A stretch of 5,495 bases of DNA from Hyphomicrobiales bacterium (GCA_023266715.1 JAHFPK010000198.1:1-5495), one strand, 5' to 3'; positions 1 through 5,495 are shown, counted from the stretch's first letter. Notes: a model not told the origin generated them from the sequence alone. Numbers and translations are program-made.

Positions 1-837
1 CCTTACTGGGTGAGCTATCCCGATATCGTGATGTTGGCTGGTGGTGTTCCGGTCGTCGTGCAGACCTCCCTGGAGCATGGCTTCAAGGTGCAGGCTGTGG
101 ATTTGGAACGGGCAATTTCTCCAAAAACCAAATGGCTCATCCTCAATTCGCCGTCCAACCCGAGTGGAGCCGCCTATTCCCATGCCGAACTAAAGAGGCT
201 CACCGATGTTTTTCTGAAGCATCCCCATGTTTGGATTTTGACCGATGATATGTATGAGCATCTGGTTTATGATGACTTCAAGTTTTTCACGCCGGCGCAG
301 GTTGAACCCAAGCTCTATGACAGAACACTGACGATGAACGGTGTTTCCAAAGCCTATTGCATGACGGGCTGGCGCATTGGCTATGGGGCCGGGCCGGAAG
401 CGCTGATCAAGGCCATGTCCAAGCTGCAATCGCAGTCAACCTCCAATCCTTCCTCCATTGCCCAGTGGGCGGCGGTTGAAGCCTTGAATGGGCCGCAGGA
501 TTTCATCCCGGCGCACAACAAGGTTTTCAAGGAGCGGCGCGATCTCGTGGTTTCCATGCTTAACCAGGCCAAGGGCATTTCATGCCCGACGCCGGAGGGG
601 GCGTTTTATGTCTATCCCTCCTGTGCCGGGACCATTGGCAAGACGGCTCCGTCAGGGAACGCAATCAAGAACGACGAGGATTTCGTAACCGGGTTGCTGG
701 CTGCGGAGGGAGTTGCCGCGGTTCACGGCGGGGCGTTTGGCAGTTCGCCGTTCTTCCGCATCTCCTATGCGACGGCCACATCAATCCTTGAAGACGCGTG
801 CATGCGAATCCAGCGCTTTTGCGGCAACTTGAAATAA
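1..837 (+). CDS. Class I/II pyridoxal-phosphate aminotransferase, aspartate aminotransferase type (5' end cut by window)
   Basis: The frame is open from the first base to TAA at 835-837, giving 278 residues. The family is usually about 400 residues long, so roughly the first 120 are outside the window. Visible fold-type I landmarks, in order, are the substrate/cofactor loop NSPSNPSG, the TDDMYEHLVYD segment (Asp for the PLP pyridine nitrogen, Tyr for the PLP oxygen), the Schiff-base lysine in SKAYCMTGWRIGY (Lys codon 349-351), and near the C-terminus FFRISYA, whose Arg binds the substrate alpha-carboxylate. These fit subgroup Ib aspartate aminotransferases, cytoplasmic enzymes that exchange the amino group between aspartate and 2-oxoglutarate; some members also use prephenate, which cannot be excluded here. 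The DUF1993 gene begins 15 bp downstream on the same strand, so they probably share a transcript. No disruption is seen in the visible part. Confidence 0.93.
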   Translation, partial: PYWVSYPDIVMLAGGVPVVVQTSLEHGFKVQAVDLERAISPKTKWLILNSPSNPSGAAYSHAELKRLTDVFLKHPHVWILTDDMYEHLVYDDFKFFTPAQVEPKLYDRTLTMNGVSKAYCMTGWRIGYGAGPEALIKAMSKLQSQSTSNPSSIAQWAAVEALNGPQDFIPAHNKVFKERRDLVVSMLNQAKGISCPTPEGAFYVYPSCAGTIGKTAPSGNAIKNDEDFVTGLLAAEGVAAVHGGAFGSSPFFRISYATATSILEDACMRIQRFCGNLK

Positions 838-852
838 GGAAAAAAGTGAATC

Positions 853-1347
853 ATGTTCGATAGTTCCATTGTTCCTCTCAGCCATTCCCTGAAGTCGCTT
901 TCGGCTATTCTGAAGAAGGCAGAAGCCTATTGCGAAGCCAGGAAGATCGATCCCAATGTGCTGCTCACGGCCCGGCTGTTTCCGGACATGTTTCCGCTTG
1001 TCCGGCAGGTGCAACTTACCTGCGATTTTGCCAAGGGCTGCGGGGCCAGGCTCGCGGGGCTCCCGGTTCCCAGCTTTCCTGACGAGGAGAAAACCTTTGC
1101 CGAACTGCAGGCTCGCATCGCCAAGACCCTGGATTTTATCGGCAGCCTTAAAAGGGAGCAATTTGCCGATGCGGCCACGCGGACCGTTACGGTAAAGATC
1201 GCAGGCAAGGATACGGAAAATAAGGGCGCTGCCTATCTTTCAAGTGTTGTGTTGCCCAACTTCTATTTTCACCTGACCACAGCCTACAATATCCTGCGCC
1301 ACAACGGCCTTGAGATAGGCAAGGGTGACTTTTTGGGGCGGAGCTAA
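853..1347 (+). CDS. DUF1993 domain-containing protein
   Basis: This 164-residue protein matches the DUF1993 family over its full usual length. The recognisable parts are an N-terminal helix (MFDSSIVPLSHSLKSLSAIL), the central LFPDMFPLVRQVQLTCDFAKG block followed by RLAGLPVP, an acidic F-x-E-L helix and a C-terminal segment YFHLTTAYNILRHNGLEIGK. There is no signal peptide or membrane segment, so it should be cytoplasmic. I believe the family is related to the DinB/YfiT-like helical bundle proteins, but no function is established and I assign none. The start ATG lies 15 bp after the aminotransferase stop; AAGGA at 836-840 is a possible but rather distant ribosome binding site (12 bases). TAA at 1345-1347 overlaps the stop codon of the convergent terC gene. 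Confidence 0.9.
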   Translation: MFDSSIVPLSHSLKSLSAILKKAEAYCEARKIDPNVLLTARLFPDMFPLVRQVQLTCDFAKGCGARLAGLPVPSFPDEEKTFAELQARIAKTLDFIGSLKREQFADAATRTVTVKIAGKDTENKGAAYLSSVVLPNFYFHLTTAYNILRHNGLEIGKGDFLGRS

Positions 1348-2024
1348 GCCAATTCTACTTTTTTTGGCCTGAGGAAATAGCCGATCGCGATCACCAGGAC
1401 CACGCCACCGGTAGCTGAAATATAATGCAACTGACGGGGCACCTGCAGCCCAAGATGGGCAAAGGCTGCCGTATCGCTGACGATCATTTCGCCTGCAATC
1501 CAACCCAGCAGCGCCGCGCCCGCCCATACAAATATTGGATATCTGGCGATGATGCTGGTGATGAGCGAGGCGCCAATCACAATGAGCGGAATAGAAAGCG
1601 CGAGACCAAAAATAAAGAGCGAATAATCTTCGCGCGCAATGGCAGCGATGGCCACGACATTGTCCAGGCTCATGACCGCGTCGGCCATGGCGATTGTGCC
1701 CACCGCTTTCCAGAGCCTATCCGAAGCAGCGATTTCCTTTTCGCCTTTTTCCTCACCCCAAATGAGCTTAACAGCGATCCAAATGAGGAGAACGCCGCCC
1801 AGAGCTTTAAGGAAAGGAATTCCCAGGACTTGGGTGACGATGAAGGCGAAAACGATGCGCAATCCGATTGCGGCACCCGCACCCAACAGGATGCCAATGC
1901 GGCGTTGTTTATCGGGCAGCGACCGGCAGGCCAAGGCAATAACGACGGCATTGTCACCCGATAGCAAAAGATCAATCCAAACGATTTGCGCTACTGACAA
2001 GATGTAAGCGGGTGCAATTTCCAT
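1344..2024 (-). CDS. TerC family integral membrane protein (YjbE-like)
   Basis: This 226-residue inner-membrane protein has about seven hydrophobic segments. It carries the two acidic family motifs inside membrane helices: SGDNA at residues 22-26 and SLDN at residues 119-122. A charged loop (GEEKGEKEIAASDR, about residues 90-103) separates the two halves, as expected for the internally repeated TerC fold. TerC relatives are linked to tellurite resistance and, in several bacteria, to manganese export or loading of exported metalloproteins; the substrate here is unknown. I chose the ATG at 2024-2022 because family members start with a short lead such as MEIAPAYILSVAQ just before the first helix; an in-frame ATG at 2090 would add 22 polar, non-conserved residues. 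GAGAG lies 5 bases before the chosen start. The gene diverges from the DUF992 gene and converges on the DUF1993 gene. Confidence 0.92.
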   Translation of the reverse strand: MEIAPAYILSVAQIVWIDLLLSGDNAVVIALACRSLPDKQRRIGILLGAGAAIGLRIVFAFIVTQVLGIPFLKALGGVLLIWIAVKLIWGEEKGEKEIAASDRLWKAVGTIAMADAVMSLDNVVAIAAIAREDYSLFIFGLALSIPLIVIGASLITSIIARYPIFVWAGAALLGWIAGEMIVSDTAAFAHLGLQVPRQLHYISATGGVVLVIAIGYFLRPKKVELA

Positions 2025-2069
2025 GGGTCTCTCGAATCGTTTTAGCGAAAATGGTTGTTTTGTCGGGGT

Positions 2070-2098
2070 TCTGCAAGAGTTTACTGGCAATCAGTCAA
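2070..2098 (-). promoter_or_regulatory. Possible sigma-70-type promoter for terC
   Basis: On the minus strand, TTGACT (2098-2093) is followed after 17 bases by TGCAGA (2075-2070). The -35 hexamer is good, the spacing is ideal, and the -10 hexamer is poor. It would give a leader of about 40 bases before the terC ATG at 2024. It is the only plausible -35 I see in the divergent gap for this strand. The position would also place the alternative ATG at 2090 upstream of transcription, in line with the shorter protein. Confidence 0.35.
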
Positions 2099-2154
2099 AC
2101 GGGGTTTCATATGGGCTGTGCGTGTCTGAGGCGGTTATCCGAAAGAACTTTTAA

Positions 2155-2179
2155 GGAACTTTTTTCTTTTGCAGGCGTT
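2155..2179 (+). promoter_or_regulatory. EcfG (general stress sigma factor)-type promoter for the DUF992 gene
   Basis: GGAAC at 2155-2159 and CGTT at 2176-2179 are separated by exactly 16 bases. Alphaproteobacterial EcfG-type sigma factors (RpoE2 of Sinorhizobium, RpoE4 of Rhizobium, SigT of Caulobacter) recognise GGAAC-N16/17-CGTT. The match is complete, on the correct strand, and about 80 bases before the DUF992 start. Transcription would begin near 2185-2187. No competing sigma-70 promoter is evident in this gap for the plus strand. Activity is inferred, not shown. Confidence 0.65.
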
Positions 2180-2187
2180 ACATAAAA

Positions 2188-2222
2188 AGCCGTGCTGCGC
2201 CCCATTGGGGTCACAATCGGCT
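2188..2222 (+). promoter_or_regulatory. Compound inverted repeat in the DUF992 leader
   Basis: An outer pair AGCCG (2188-2192) / CGGCT (2218-2222) encloses an inner pair CCCC (2200-2203) / GGGG (2207-2210) with loop ATT. GTG (2192-2194) and CAC (2212-2214) could pair between them as an alternative to the last outer base pair. If transcription starts at the EcfG-type promoter, this hairpin would form the very 5' end of the mRNA. It has no U-run, so it is not a terminator. A role in mRNA stability is possible; a protein-binding site is an alternative. Confidence 0.4.
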
Positions 2223-2247
2223 GTGAATGCTGATGGCGATTATTCAA

Positions 2248-2252
2248 AAGGA
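2248..2252 (+). promoter_or_regulatory. Ribosome binding site deciding the DUF992 start
   Basis: AAGGA sits 7 bases before the ATG at 2260. Two in-frame ATG codons upstream (2227 and 2233) have no such site, and using them would put polar residues before the signal peptide. This site therefore fixes the start at 2260. Confidence 0.75.
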
Positions 2253-2259
2253 AACTCCA

Positions 2260-2730
2260 ATGCGTAAAATTTTATCTGTTAGCCTTCTCGCCCTTATGAC
2301 TATGGCCTCGGCGGCTGATGCCAAGTCGGGTGTAAAGATTGGTGTATTGTCTTGCGGCGTAGGCGGTGGCGTTGGCTATATCATTGGGTCAAACAAGCCT
2401 GTCGACTGTGTTTATCAACCCGCAAACGGTAACCGGGCAGAACATTATTCCGGCTCAATCGGCAAGCTCGGCATCGATATCGGGGTTACGGGCCAGACAG
2501 TGGTAGCCTGGGCTGTATTTGCCCCCGGCAAAATCAAGCGTGGTGCGTTGAAGGGTTACTATGGCGGGGCTTCGGCGGAGGCCACAGTTTTAGTTGGCCT
2601 TGGAGCCAATGTTTTGATTGGTGGATTTAATAAAAGCATCAATTTACAGCCTTTGAGCGTGCAAGCCCAAACGGGCCTCAATATCGCTGCTGGCGTTGCA
2701 AGCCTCCGGCTTAGATACACCGGAAGCTGA
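2260..2730 (+). CDS. DUF992 domain-containing secreted protein
   Basis: This protein of 156 residues starts with a Sec signal peptide (MRKILSVSLLALMTMASAADA), with likely cleavage after Ala-Asp-Ala, giving a mature protein of about 135 residues in the periplasm or outside the cell. The rest matches DUF992: a GVLSCGVGGGVGYIIGS block, a second cysteine in VDCVYQP, KLGIDIGVTGQ, WAVFAP, GYYGGASAEATVLVGLGANVL, and the closing LQPLSVQAQTGLNIAAGV. The two cysteines could form a disulphide. The family is common in Hyphomicrobiales and has no known function; glycine-rich beta structure is suggested by composition only. It is a single-gene unit: its own stress-type promoter lies upstream and an intrinsic terminator follows 26 bp after the stop. 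Confidence 0.92.
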   Translation: MRKILSVSLLALMTMASAADAKSGVKIGVLSCGVGGGVGYIIGSNKPVDCVYQPANGNRAEHYSGSIGKLGIDIGVTGQTVVAWAVFAPGKIKRGALKGYYGGASAEATVLVGLGANVLIGGFNKSINLQPLSVQAQTGLNIAAGVASLRLRYTGS

Positions 2731-2756
2731 ACTGCGACAGGTTAGATAACCTATTG

Positions 2757-2784
2757 AAAAAGGGGCCTAATTGGCTCCTTTTTT
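2757..2784 (+). terminator. Intrinsic terminator of the DUF992 gene
   Basis: An 11-bp stem (2757-2767 with 2773-2783, one G-T wobble) with loop TAATT is followed by a run of T ending at 2784. The A-tract before the stem mirrors the T-tract, so it could also act on the other strand. It begins 26 bp after the DUF992 stop. A small palindrome, AGGTTA-GA-TAACCT (2739-2752), lies just before it. Confidence 0.9.
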
Positions 2785-2947
2785 ATTGCCGATGCTGACT
2801 TTTGGATCTTTGTGCGGCGTTGCAATTGGTCTGCAATGGGGCGAAATCTTGGGAATTGGGTGGTTTTGGTGTGCTGCAATTTGTCAGGTATCAAGGGCGG
2901 AATCAGCGAAAACTTGATCGCTTAAGTGGCGTTTGCAGGGTGGAATT
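2785..2947. other. Non-coding gap before the broken gene cluster
   Basis: No gene is supported here. The sequence TGCAAT occurs three times (2821-2826, 2832-2837, 2875-2880), the first two 11 bp apart, but I cannot tie it to a known regulator. No convincing promoter is visible for the gene remnant at 2948. That remnant does have a purine-rich ribosome-binding-like stretch (AGGGTGG, about 2937-2943) before its ATG. Confidence 0.4.
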
Positions 2948-3268
2948 ATGAACGTTTCTTTGAAAAGAACGGCGTTACTGGCTGGAAATATTTTGGCCGG
3001 CATGTACGGCAGCGTTGCCTATGCTGCCAATATTGCGCTGGAAAGTGCGCTTCCTGCAGTCTCAGGCGTCAATGGCAAGGCGGAAATCGGCGGCGGCTGG
3101 ACCGATATTGATGATTTAAGCAGCGATGAAGTGTTCCGTGGCGGCGCGGCCCTCAGTTTCCCGGCAGGTGACATGTTCGGCATCCAGGCCGCTTCTTTGA
3201 CATCTTCAGTGCTGGCGTGTTGGGCAGCGGCACTTTGGGTTCTGACGAAGAGTCAGAAGACGGAGTGA
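2948..3268 (+). pseudogene. Truncated outer-membrane/porin-like protein, N-terminal part only
   Basis: The open frame gives 106 residues. The first 26 look like a Sec signal peptide ending in Ala-Tyr-Ala before Ala-Asn. Up to about residue 80 the mature part reads as the start of an outer-membrane beta-barrel type protein (LPAVSGVNGKAEIGGGW, then DEVFRGGAALSFPAGDMFGIQ), with alternating small, polar and hydrophobic residues. From about position 3186 the frame changes character (SLTSSVLACWAAALWV), while a better-looking protein runs in the next frame and resembles a glycosyltransferase middle segment. The gene therefore appears cut off about 80 residues in and fused to foreign coding sequence. 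Proteins of this kind are normally well over 150 residues. I chose ATG 2948 over ATG 2933 because only it has a ribosome-binding-like sequence and gives a proper signal peptide. The porin-like label rests on general pattern, not on a firm family match. Confidence 0.55.
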
Positions 3269-3569
3269 CATGCGAGTGCATCGGGCCGCCTCAGCCTGTA
3301 TGCGCGCGGGCAGAAGCCCGTGTTGGCGATAGGCAATGGATATACAATGCCGCCGCCCGAAATGGCAAAATTCCCGCCAATTGTGGCTCTGAACAGATCG
3401 CTTTACGCGACTGAACTGAAGATCATCAGCAGGCTGAATAAAGATCTTGAGAAGGCCGGAGCTTTACCTATCGAACGCCTGCCGCAATTGAATGAATGAG
3501 GCGGATGCTTATGGTCTCATGACGGTCCCGATTTTTGACCCATATAAAGCACAGCGGCGACAGCCCTAG
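3187..3569 (+). pseudogene. UDP-glycosyltransferase-like pseudogene, middle part, multiply broken
   Basis: Three frames must be joined to read this part. From about 3187 one frame gives FFDIFSAGVLGSGTLGSD. From 3269 the next gives LYARGQKPVLAIGNGYTMPP, then a helical stretch ending LPQLNE at stop TGA 3497-3499. A third frame continues with EADAYGLMTVPIFDPYKAQRR and stops at TAG 3567-3569. The GNGYTMPP and F-D-P-Y blocks resemble those of bacterial UGT/MGT-type glycosyltransferases (GT1 family), in the expected order and spacing before the HKGG region downstream. The normal N-terminal 100 or so residues are absent. Removing one copy of the tandem AATG at 3491-3498 restores the frame exactly from LPQLNE into ADAYGL. 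These lesions show a decayed gene rather than several small genes. The acceptor and sugar cannot be told. Confidence 0.65.
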
Positions 3570-4163
3570 TTGGGTACGGAAATCCCTGGTGGAATGCCGT
3601 CTCCGCACGCGACGGCATCTGGCGGCATTGCATATTTTCATGAAGACACTCAGCTCCAGGACAAAGTGCTCAATGGTTTCCTGGGGCACATATCGATACA
3701 GTTCGATACAGTGGCGTATTTTGGCCGGCCACTCCGCCGATTGACTAAAAAATTTAAGGGCTCACGCGTTTCTCTTGCCGATGCGCCCTTCAAACTTCGC
3801 GATGACATGTCTGAAAAGGCCGTTGCCATTCACAAGGGCGGATTGGGATTTGCAGTCGCGGCTGACTTGGCCGGTGTTCCTCAAATCCTGTTGTACAGTC
3901 ACGAGGAACATTGGTTCACCGCAAATGCTATTGTTAGGGCAGGGGCGGGAGTGGCTGCCAAGTATAATGATATCACCGATGAAACACTAACTGAGGCAAC
4001 AGAGCGGGTTACAGGCTCTCCGGTCATGCGCGAACGGGCGTTGCGGCTAGAGCAAATCCCGGCGAAGTTGCATGACTTCGCCGACAAGGATTTGCTCCAA
4101 CATATTGATTTGGCGCGATTCCTTTTCGGCAAGGTGATTCCACCTTGCCGGGAAGCGCGCTAG
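3570..4163 (+). pseudogene. UDP-glycosyltransferase-like C-terminal fragment, still open
   Basis: The open frame of 197 codons starts just after TAG 3567-3569 with TTG at 3570 (next start ATG 3594). It contains the nucleotide-sugar donor-binding region of GT1-type enzymes: AIHKGGLGFAVAADLAGVPQ with His at residue 88, then SHEEHWFTANAIVRAGAGV, corresponding to the family's HGGxG...GVP...EQ..NA...GxG pattern. The H-K-G-G form and a Glu-His in place of Glu-Gln are divergent. An earlier block, VAYFGRPLRRLTKKFKG, and GGIAYFHED are in the same frame. An enzyme made of this half alone would lack the acceptor domain, so it is most likely not functional, although no lesion is seen inside it. The last residues (IPPCREAR) come from a hairpin sequence at 4127-4150 and may not be original. 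An annotation pipeline could call it as a separate hypothetical glycosyltransferase. Confidence 0.7.
4127..4150. repeat. Perfect 10-bp inverted repeat (hairpin) at the end of the glycosyltransferase remnant
   Basis: CGGCAAGGTG (4127-4136), loop ATTC, CACCTTGCCG (4141-4150). With two G-T wobbles the stem can be extended outward to 4122 and 4155, about 15 bp. No T-run follows on either strand, so it is not a standard intrinsic terminator, though it could protect or stop a transcript. It encodes the last odd residues of the open frame ending at 4163. Confidence 0.7.
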
Positions 4164-4451
4164 CGGAAGAAAATGCTGAATTCAGGACTGCCAATCCTGT
4201 ACGGACAATCGCCGATATTGCTGCAAGACTTATTCGCGTGGCTTGAGCTGGCTGAAGCTTTTGTGCTCCGCCAGCATTTCGCGGATACGCCGTCTAAAGA
4301 GGCGTTTTGCATTCGTGCCTATATTCTATCTTACCCGCGACAATTGTCTAACTACAGCAGAGCAGCGAAAACTTGCCCCTTGCCAAGCGCTCGAATTGGC
4401 GCAAGCATGGTGGTGCCGGATGCGCCCAGAGACGGGGCCTGAACCCCGCAC
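4164..4451. other. Stretch with no supportable gene, probably further gene debris
   Basis: An 89-codon frame (ATG 4173 to TGA 4440-4442) has GGAAG shortly before it, but its product has no family pattern I recognise and its second half looks like random coding. A different frame, open from 4109 to TGA 4244-4246, ends in a natural-looking helical tail (EENAEFRTANPVRTIADIAARLIRVA), perhaps the C-terminus of a lost gene. The two overlap, so at most one can be real; I support neither. A small hairpin CGGGG-CCTGAA-CCCCG (4433-4448) lies just before the next gene. No tRNA or promoter was found. Confidence 0.4.
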
Positions 4452-4474
4452 ATGGACGATCCTGCAGTGAAATT

Positions 4475-4480
4475 GGGAGG
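4475..4480 (+). promoter_or_regulatory. Ribosome binding site of the EF-G-like gene
   Basis: GGGAGG, 7 bases before ATG 4488. It decides between this start and an in-frame ATG at 4452, which has no such site and would place the GGGAGG inside the coding region. Confidence 0.75.
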
Positions 4481-4487
4481 ATCGAAC

Positions 4488-5495
4488 ATGGACGCCAACC
4501 TCGGCAGAAGGTCCCAGGGCTCGCGCTGCGTTGCACTCGTGGGCCCCTATCTCAGCGGCAAGACAACCCTACTCGAAGCCATTCTCTTTCGCACCGGGGC
4601 CATACGGCGCCAGGGCAAAATCTCAGAAAAATCAACAATAGGCGATGCGTCACCGGAAGCGCGCGGCCACGGCATGAGCGTTGAACTCAATGTTGCCACG
4701 ACCGACTATCTCGGCGAGCGCTATACATTTCTGGATTGCCCGGGCTCCATCGAATTCAACCAGGACATCGGCGCCGCCCTGGTAGGCTGCGACGTTGCCG
4801 TTGTGGTCTGCGAAGCCGATGAAAAGAAAGTTCCGGCCTTGCAGCTCATTCTCAAGCGGCTTGATGAAATCGGCCTGCCGCGCATTGTGTTCATCAACAA
4901 GATTGACCATTCGAACAAGACGCCCCATGCGGTGCTTGAATTCATGCAGCCCGCCAGCAGCAAACCGCTGGTTTTGCGGCAACTGCCCATATGGACCAAT
5001 GGCATCGTCACCGGGTTTGTCGATCTGGCATTGGAGCGGGCCTTTGTTTACCGCGAGCATGCGGAAAGCACGGTGATTGAAATACCAGCCGACATGAAGC
5101 CCGAAGAAAAAACCGAACGCTTTGCCATGTTGGAAAAGCTGGCGGACCATGACGATGAATTGCTGGAGCAGCTGCTGTCCGACATGGAGCCGCCGCGCGA
5201 CCGGGTTTTTGCCGATCTTTCACGCGAGTTGGCGGAAGGGCAGGTGACGCCCGTGTTCTTTGGCTCGGCTGAACATGGCAATGGCATTGGACGGCTGCTG
5301 AAGGCCTTGCGCCACGAGGCGCCCACCATTGAGGCAACGGTCAAACGGCTGGAGTTGAAAAACGGCGCTGGAGCTACGGCGCAGGTTTTGAAGACATTTC
5401 ACACGGCCAGTGGCGGAAAGCTCTCGATCGCCCGGGTGCTTGGCGGCGAGTTGGCTGATGGCGCCGTGCTCTATGGGGCCAGAGGCCAGGAAGCG
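4488..5495 (+). CDS. EF-G-like translational GTPase paralogue (3' end cut by window)
   Basis: The frame is open for 336 codons to the window end. The GTPase domain comes first: P-loop GPYLSGKTT (residues 19-27), G3 motif DCPGS (83-87), G4 NKID (137-140) and G5-like GSA (259-261). From about residue 285 it enters the EF-G domain II barrel (AQVLKTFHTASGGKLSIARVLGGEL). True EF-G has RGITI in switch I and DTPGH in G3; here they read HGMSV (from His61) and DCPGS, so the catalytic histidine is replaced by Ser87. The segment between G4 and G5 is also shorter than in EF-G. This matches the short 'elongation factor G' paralogues of Hyphomicrobiales rather than the essential fusA. Such proteins presumably bind the ribosome, but their role is not established. 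In-frame ATG 4452 is a possible alternative start. Confidence 0.88.
   Translation, partial: MDANLGRRSQGSRCVALVGPYLSGKTTLLEAILFRTGAIRRQGKISEKSTIGDASPEARGHGMSVELNVATTDYLGERYTFLDCPGSIEFNQDIGAALVGCDVAVVVCEADEKKVPALQLILKRLDEIGLPRIVFINKIDHSNKTPHAVLEFMQPASSKPLVLRQLPIWTNGIVTGFVDLALERAFVYREHAESTVIEIPADMKPEEKTERFAMLEKLADHDDELLEQLLSDMEPPRDRVFADLSRELAEGQVTPVFFGSAEHGNGIGRLLKALRHEAPTIEATVKRLELKNGAGATAQVLKTFHTASGGKLSIARVLGGELADGAVLYGARGQEA

Noticed and set aside
1348..1368. GCCAA...TTGGC with a 7-T run as a bidirectional terminator between DUF1993 and terC
   Set aside because: The T-run lies in the loop, not after the stem, the stem is only 5 bp, and the sequence is within the last codons of terC.
1425..1964. 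A 179-codon frame on the plus strand opposite terC
   Set aside because: The product is low-quality, rich in D, N, R and G with no family pattern. It is a shadow of the terC coding frame.
2025..2090. A longer TerC protein starting at ATG 2090
   Set aside because: The extra 22 residues are polar and unlike the family, the shorter start has a GAGAG site, and the best promoter would place 2090 upstream of transcription.
2025..2220. A yybP-ykoY manganese riboswitch ahead of terC, as found for some TerC genes
   Set aside because: I read the minus strand of the gap and found none of the conserved loops of that riboswitch. The predicted leader of about 40 bases is also too short.
2927..3268. The gene remnant cluster as a novel multi-gene system of small proteins
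   Set aside because: The short frames line up in order with parts of one glycosyltransferase and are joined by simple lesions, so decay explains them better.
4420..4490. A possible tRNA, suggested by the paired GGGG/CCCC and GATCGAAC sequences
   Set aside because: No cloverleaf can be drawn: there is no acceptor stem, no anticodon arm and no proper T-loop.
4650..5150. A 166-codon minus-strand frame within the EF-G-like gene
   Set aside because: The opposite strand has all GTPase motifs in one frame. This is its shadow.

Overview
The window looks like alphaproteobacterial chromosome, most likely from the order Hyphomicrobiales (Rhizobiales). The grounds are a DUF992 secreted protein, a TerC family protein, a short EF-G-like GTPase of the type seen in that order, and a good match to the alphaproteobacterial stress sigma factor (EcfG) promoter consensus. 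This placement is from family recognition by eye, not from a search.

Layout. Positions 1-837 hold the 3' two thirds of a class I aminotransferase (aspartate aminotransferase type). A DUF1993 protein (853-1347) follows 15 bp later on the same strand, probably in the same transcript. A TerC family membrane protein (1344-2024, minus strand) converges on it and overlaps its stop codon by 4 bp. The 235-bp divergent gap 2025-2259 carries a weak promoter for terC and, facing right, a GGAAC-N16-CGTT element for a secreted DUF992 protein (2260-2730). That gene is closed by a clear intrinsic terminator (2757-2784).

Positions 2948-4163 are a graveyard. The start of a secreted, outer-membrane-type protein breaks off near 3186 and runs into remnants of a UDP-glycosyltransferase-like gene. 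The glycosyltransferase lacks its N-terminus and is broken by a frame change near 3250-3268, a 4-bp tandem duplication at 3491-3498 and an in-frame TAG at 3567-3569. Its C-terminal third is still an open frame (3570-4163). It ends at a strong 10-bp perfect hairpin, followed by about 290 bp with no supportable gene.

From 4488 to the window end is the first 336 codons of an EF-G-like GTPase whose G3 motif is DCPGS instead of the canonical DTPGH.

The intact genes are mostly housekeeping or of unknown function and do not form one pathway. I see no mobile element, CRISPR array, RNA gene or defence system, and nothing that clearly amounts to a new biological system. The best leads are the stress-type promoter with its 5'-end hairpin, the altered GTPase motif and the step-by-step decay of the glycosyltransferase.
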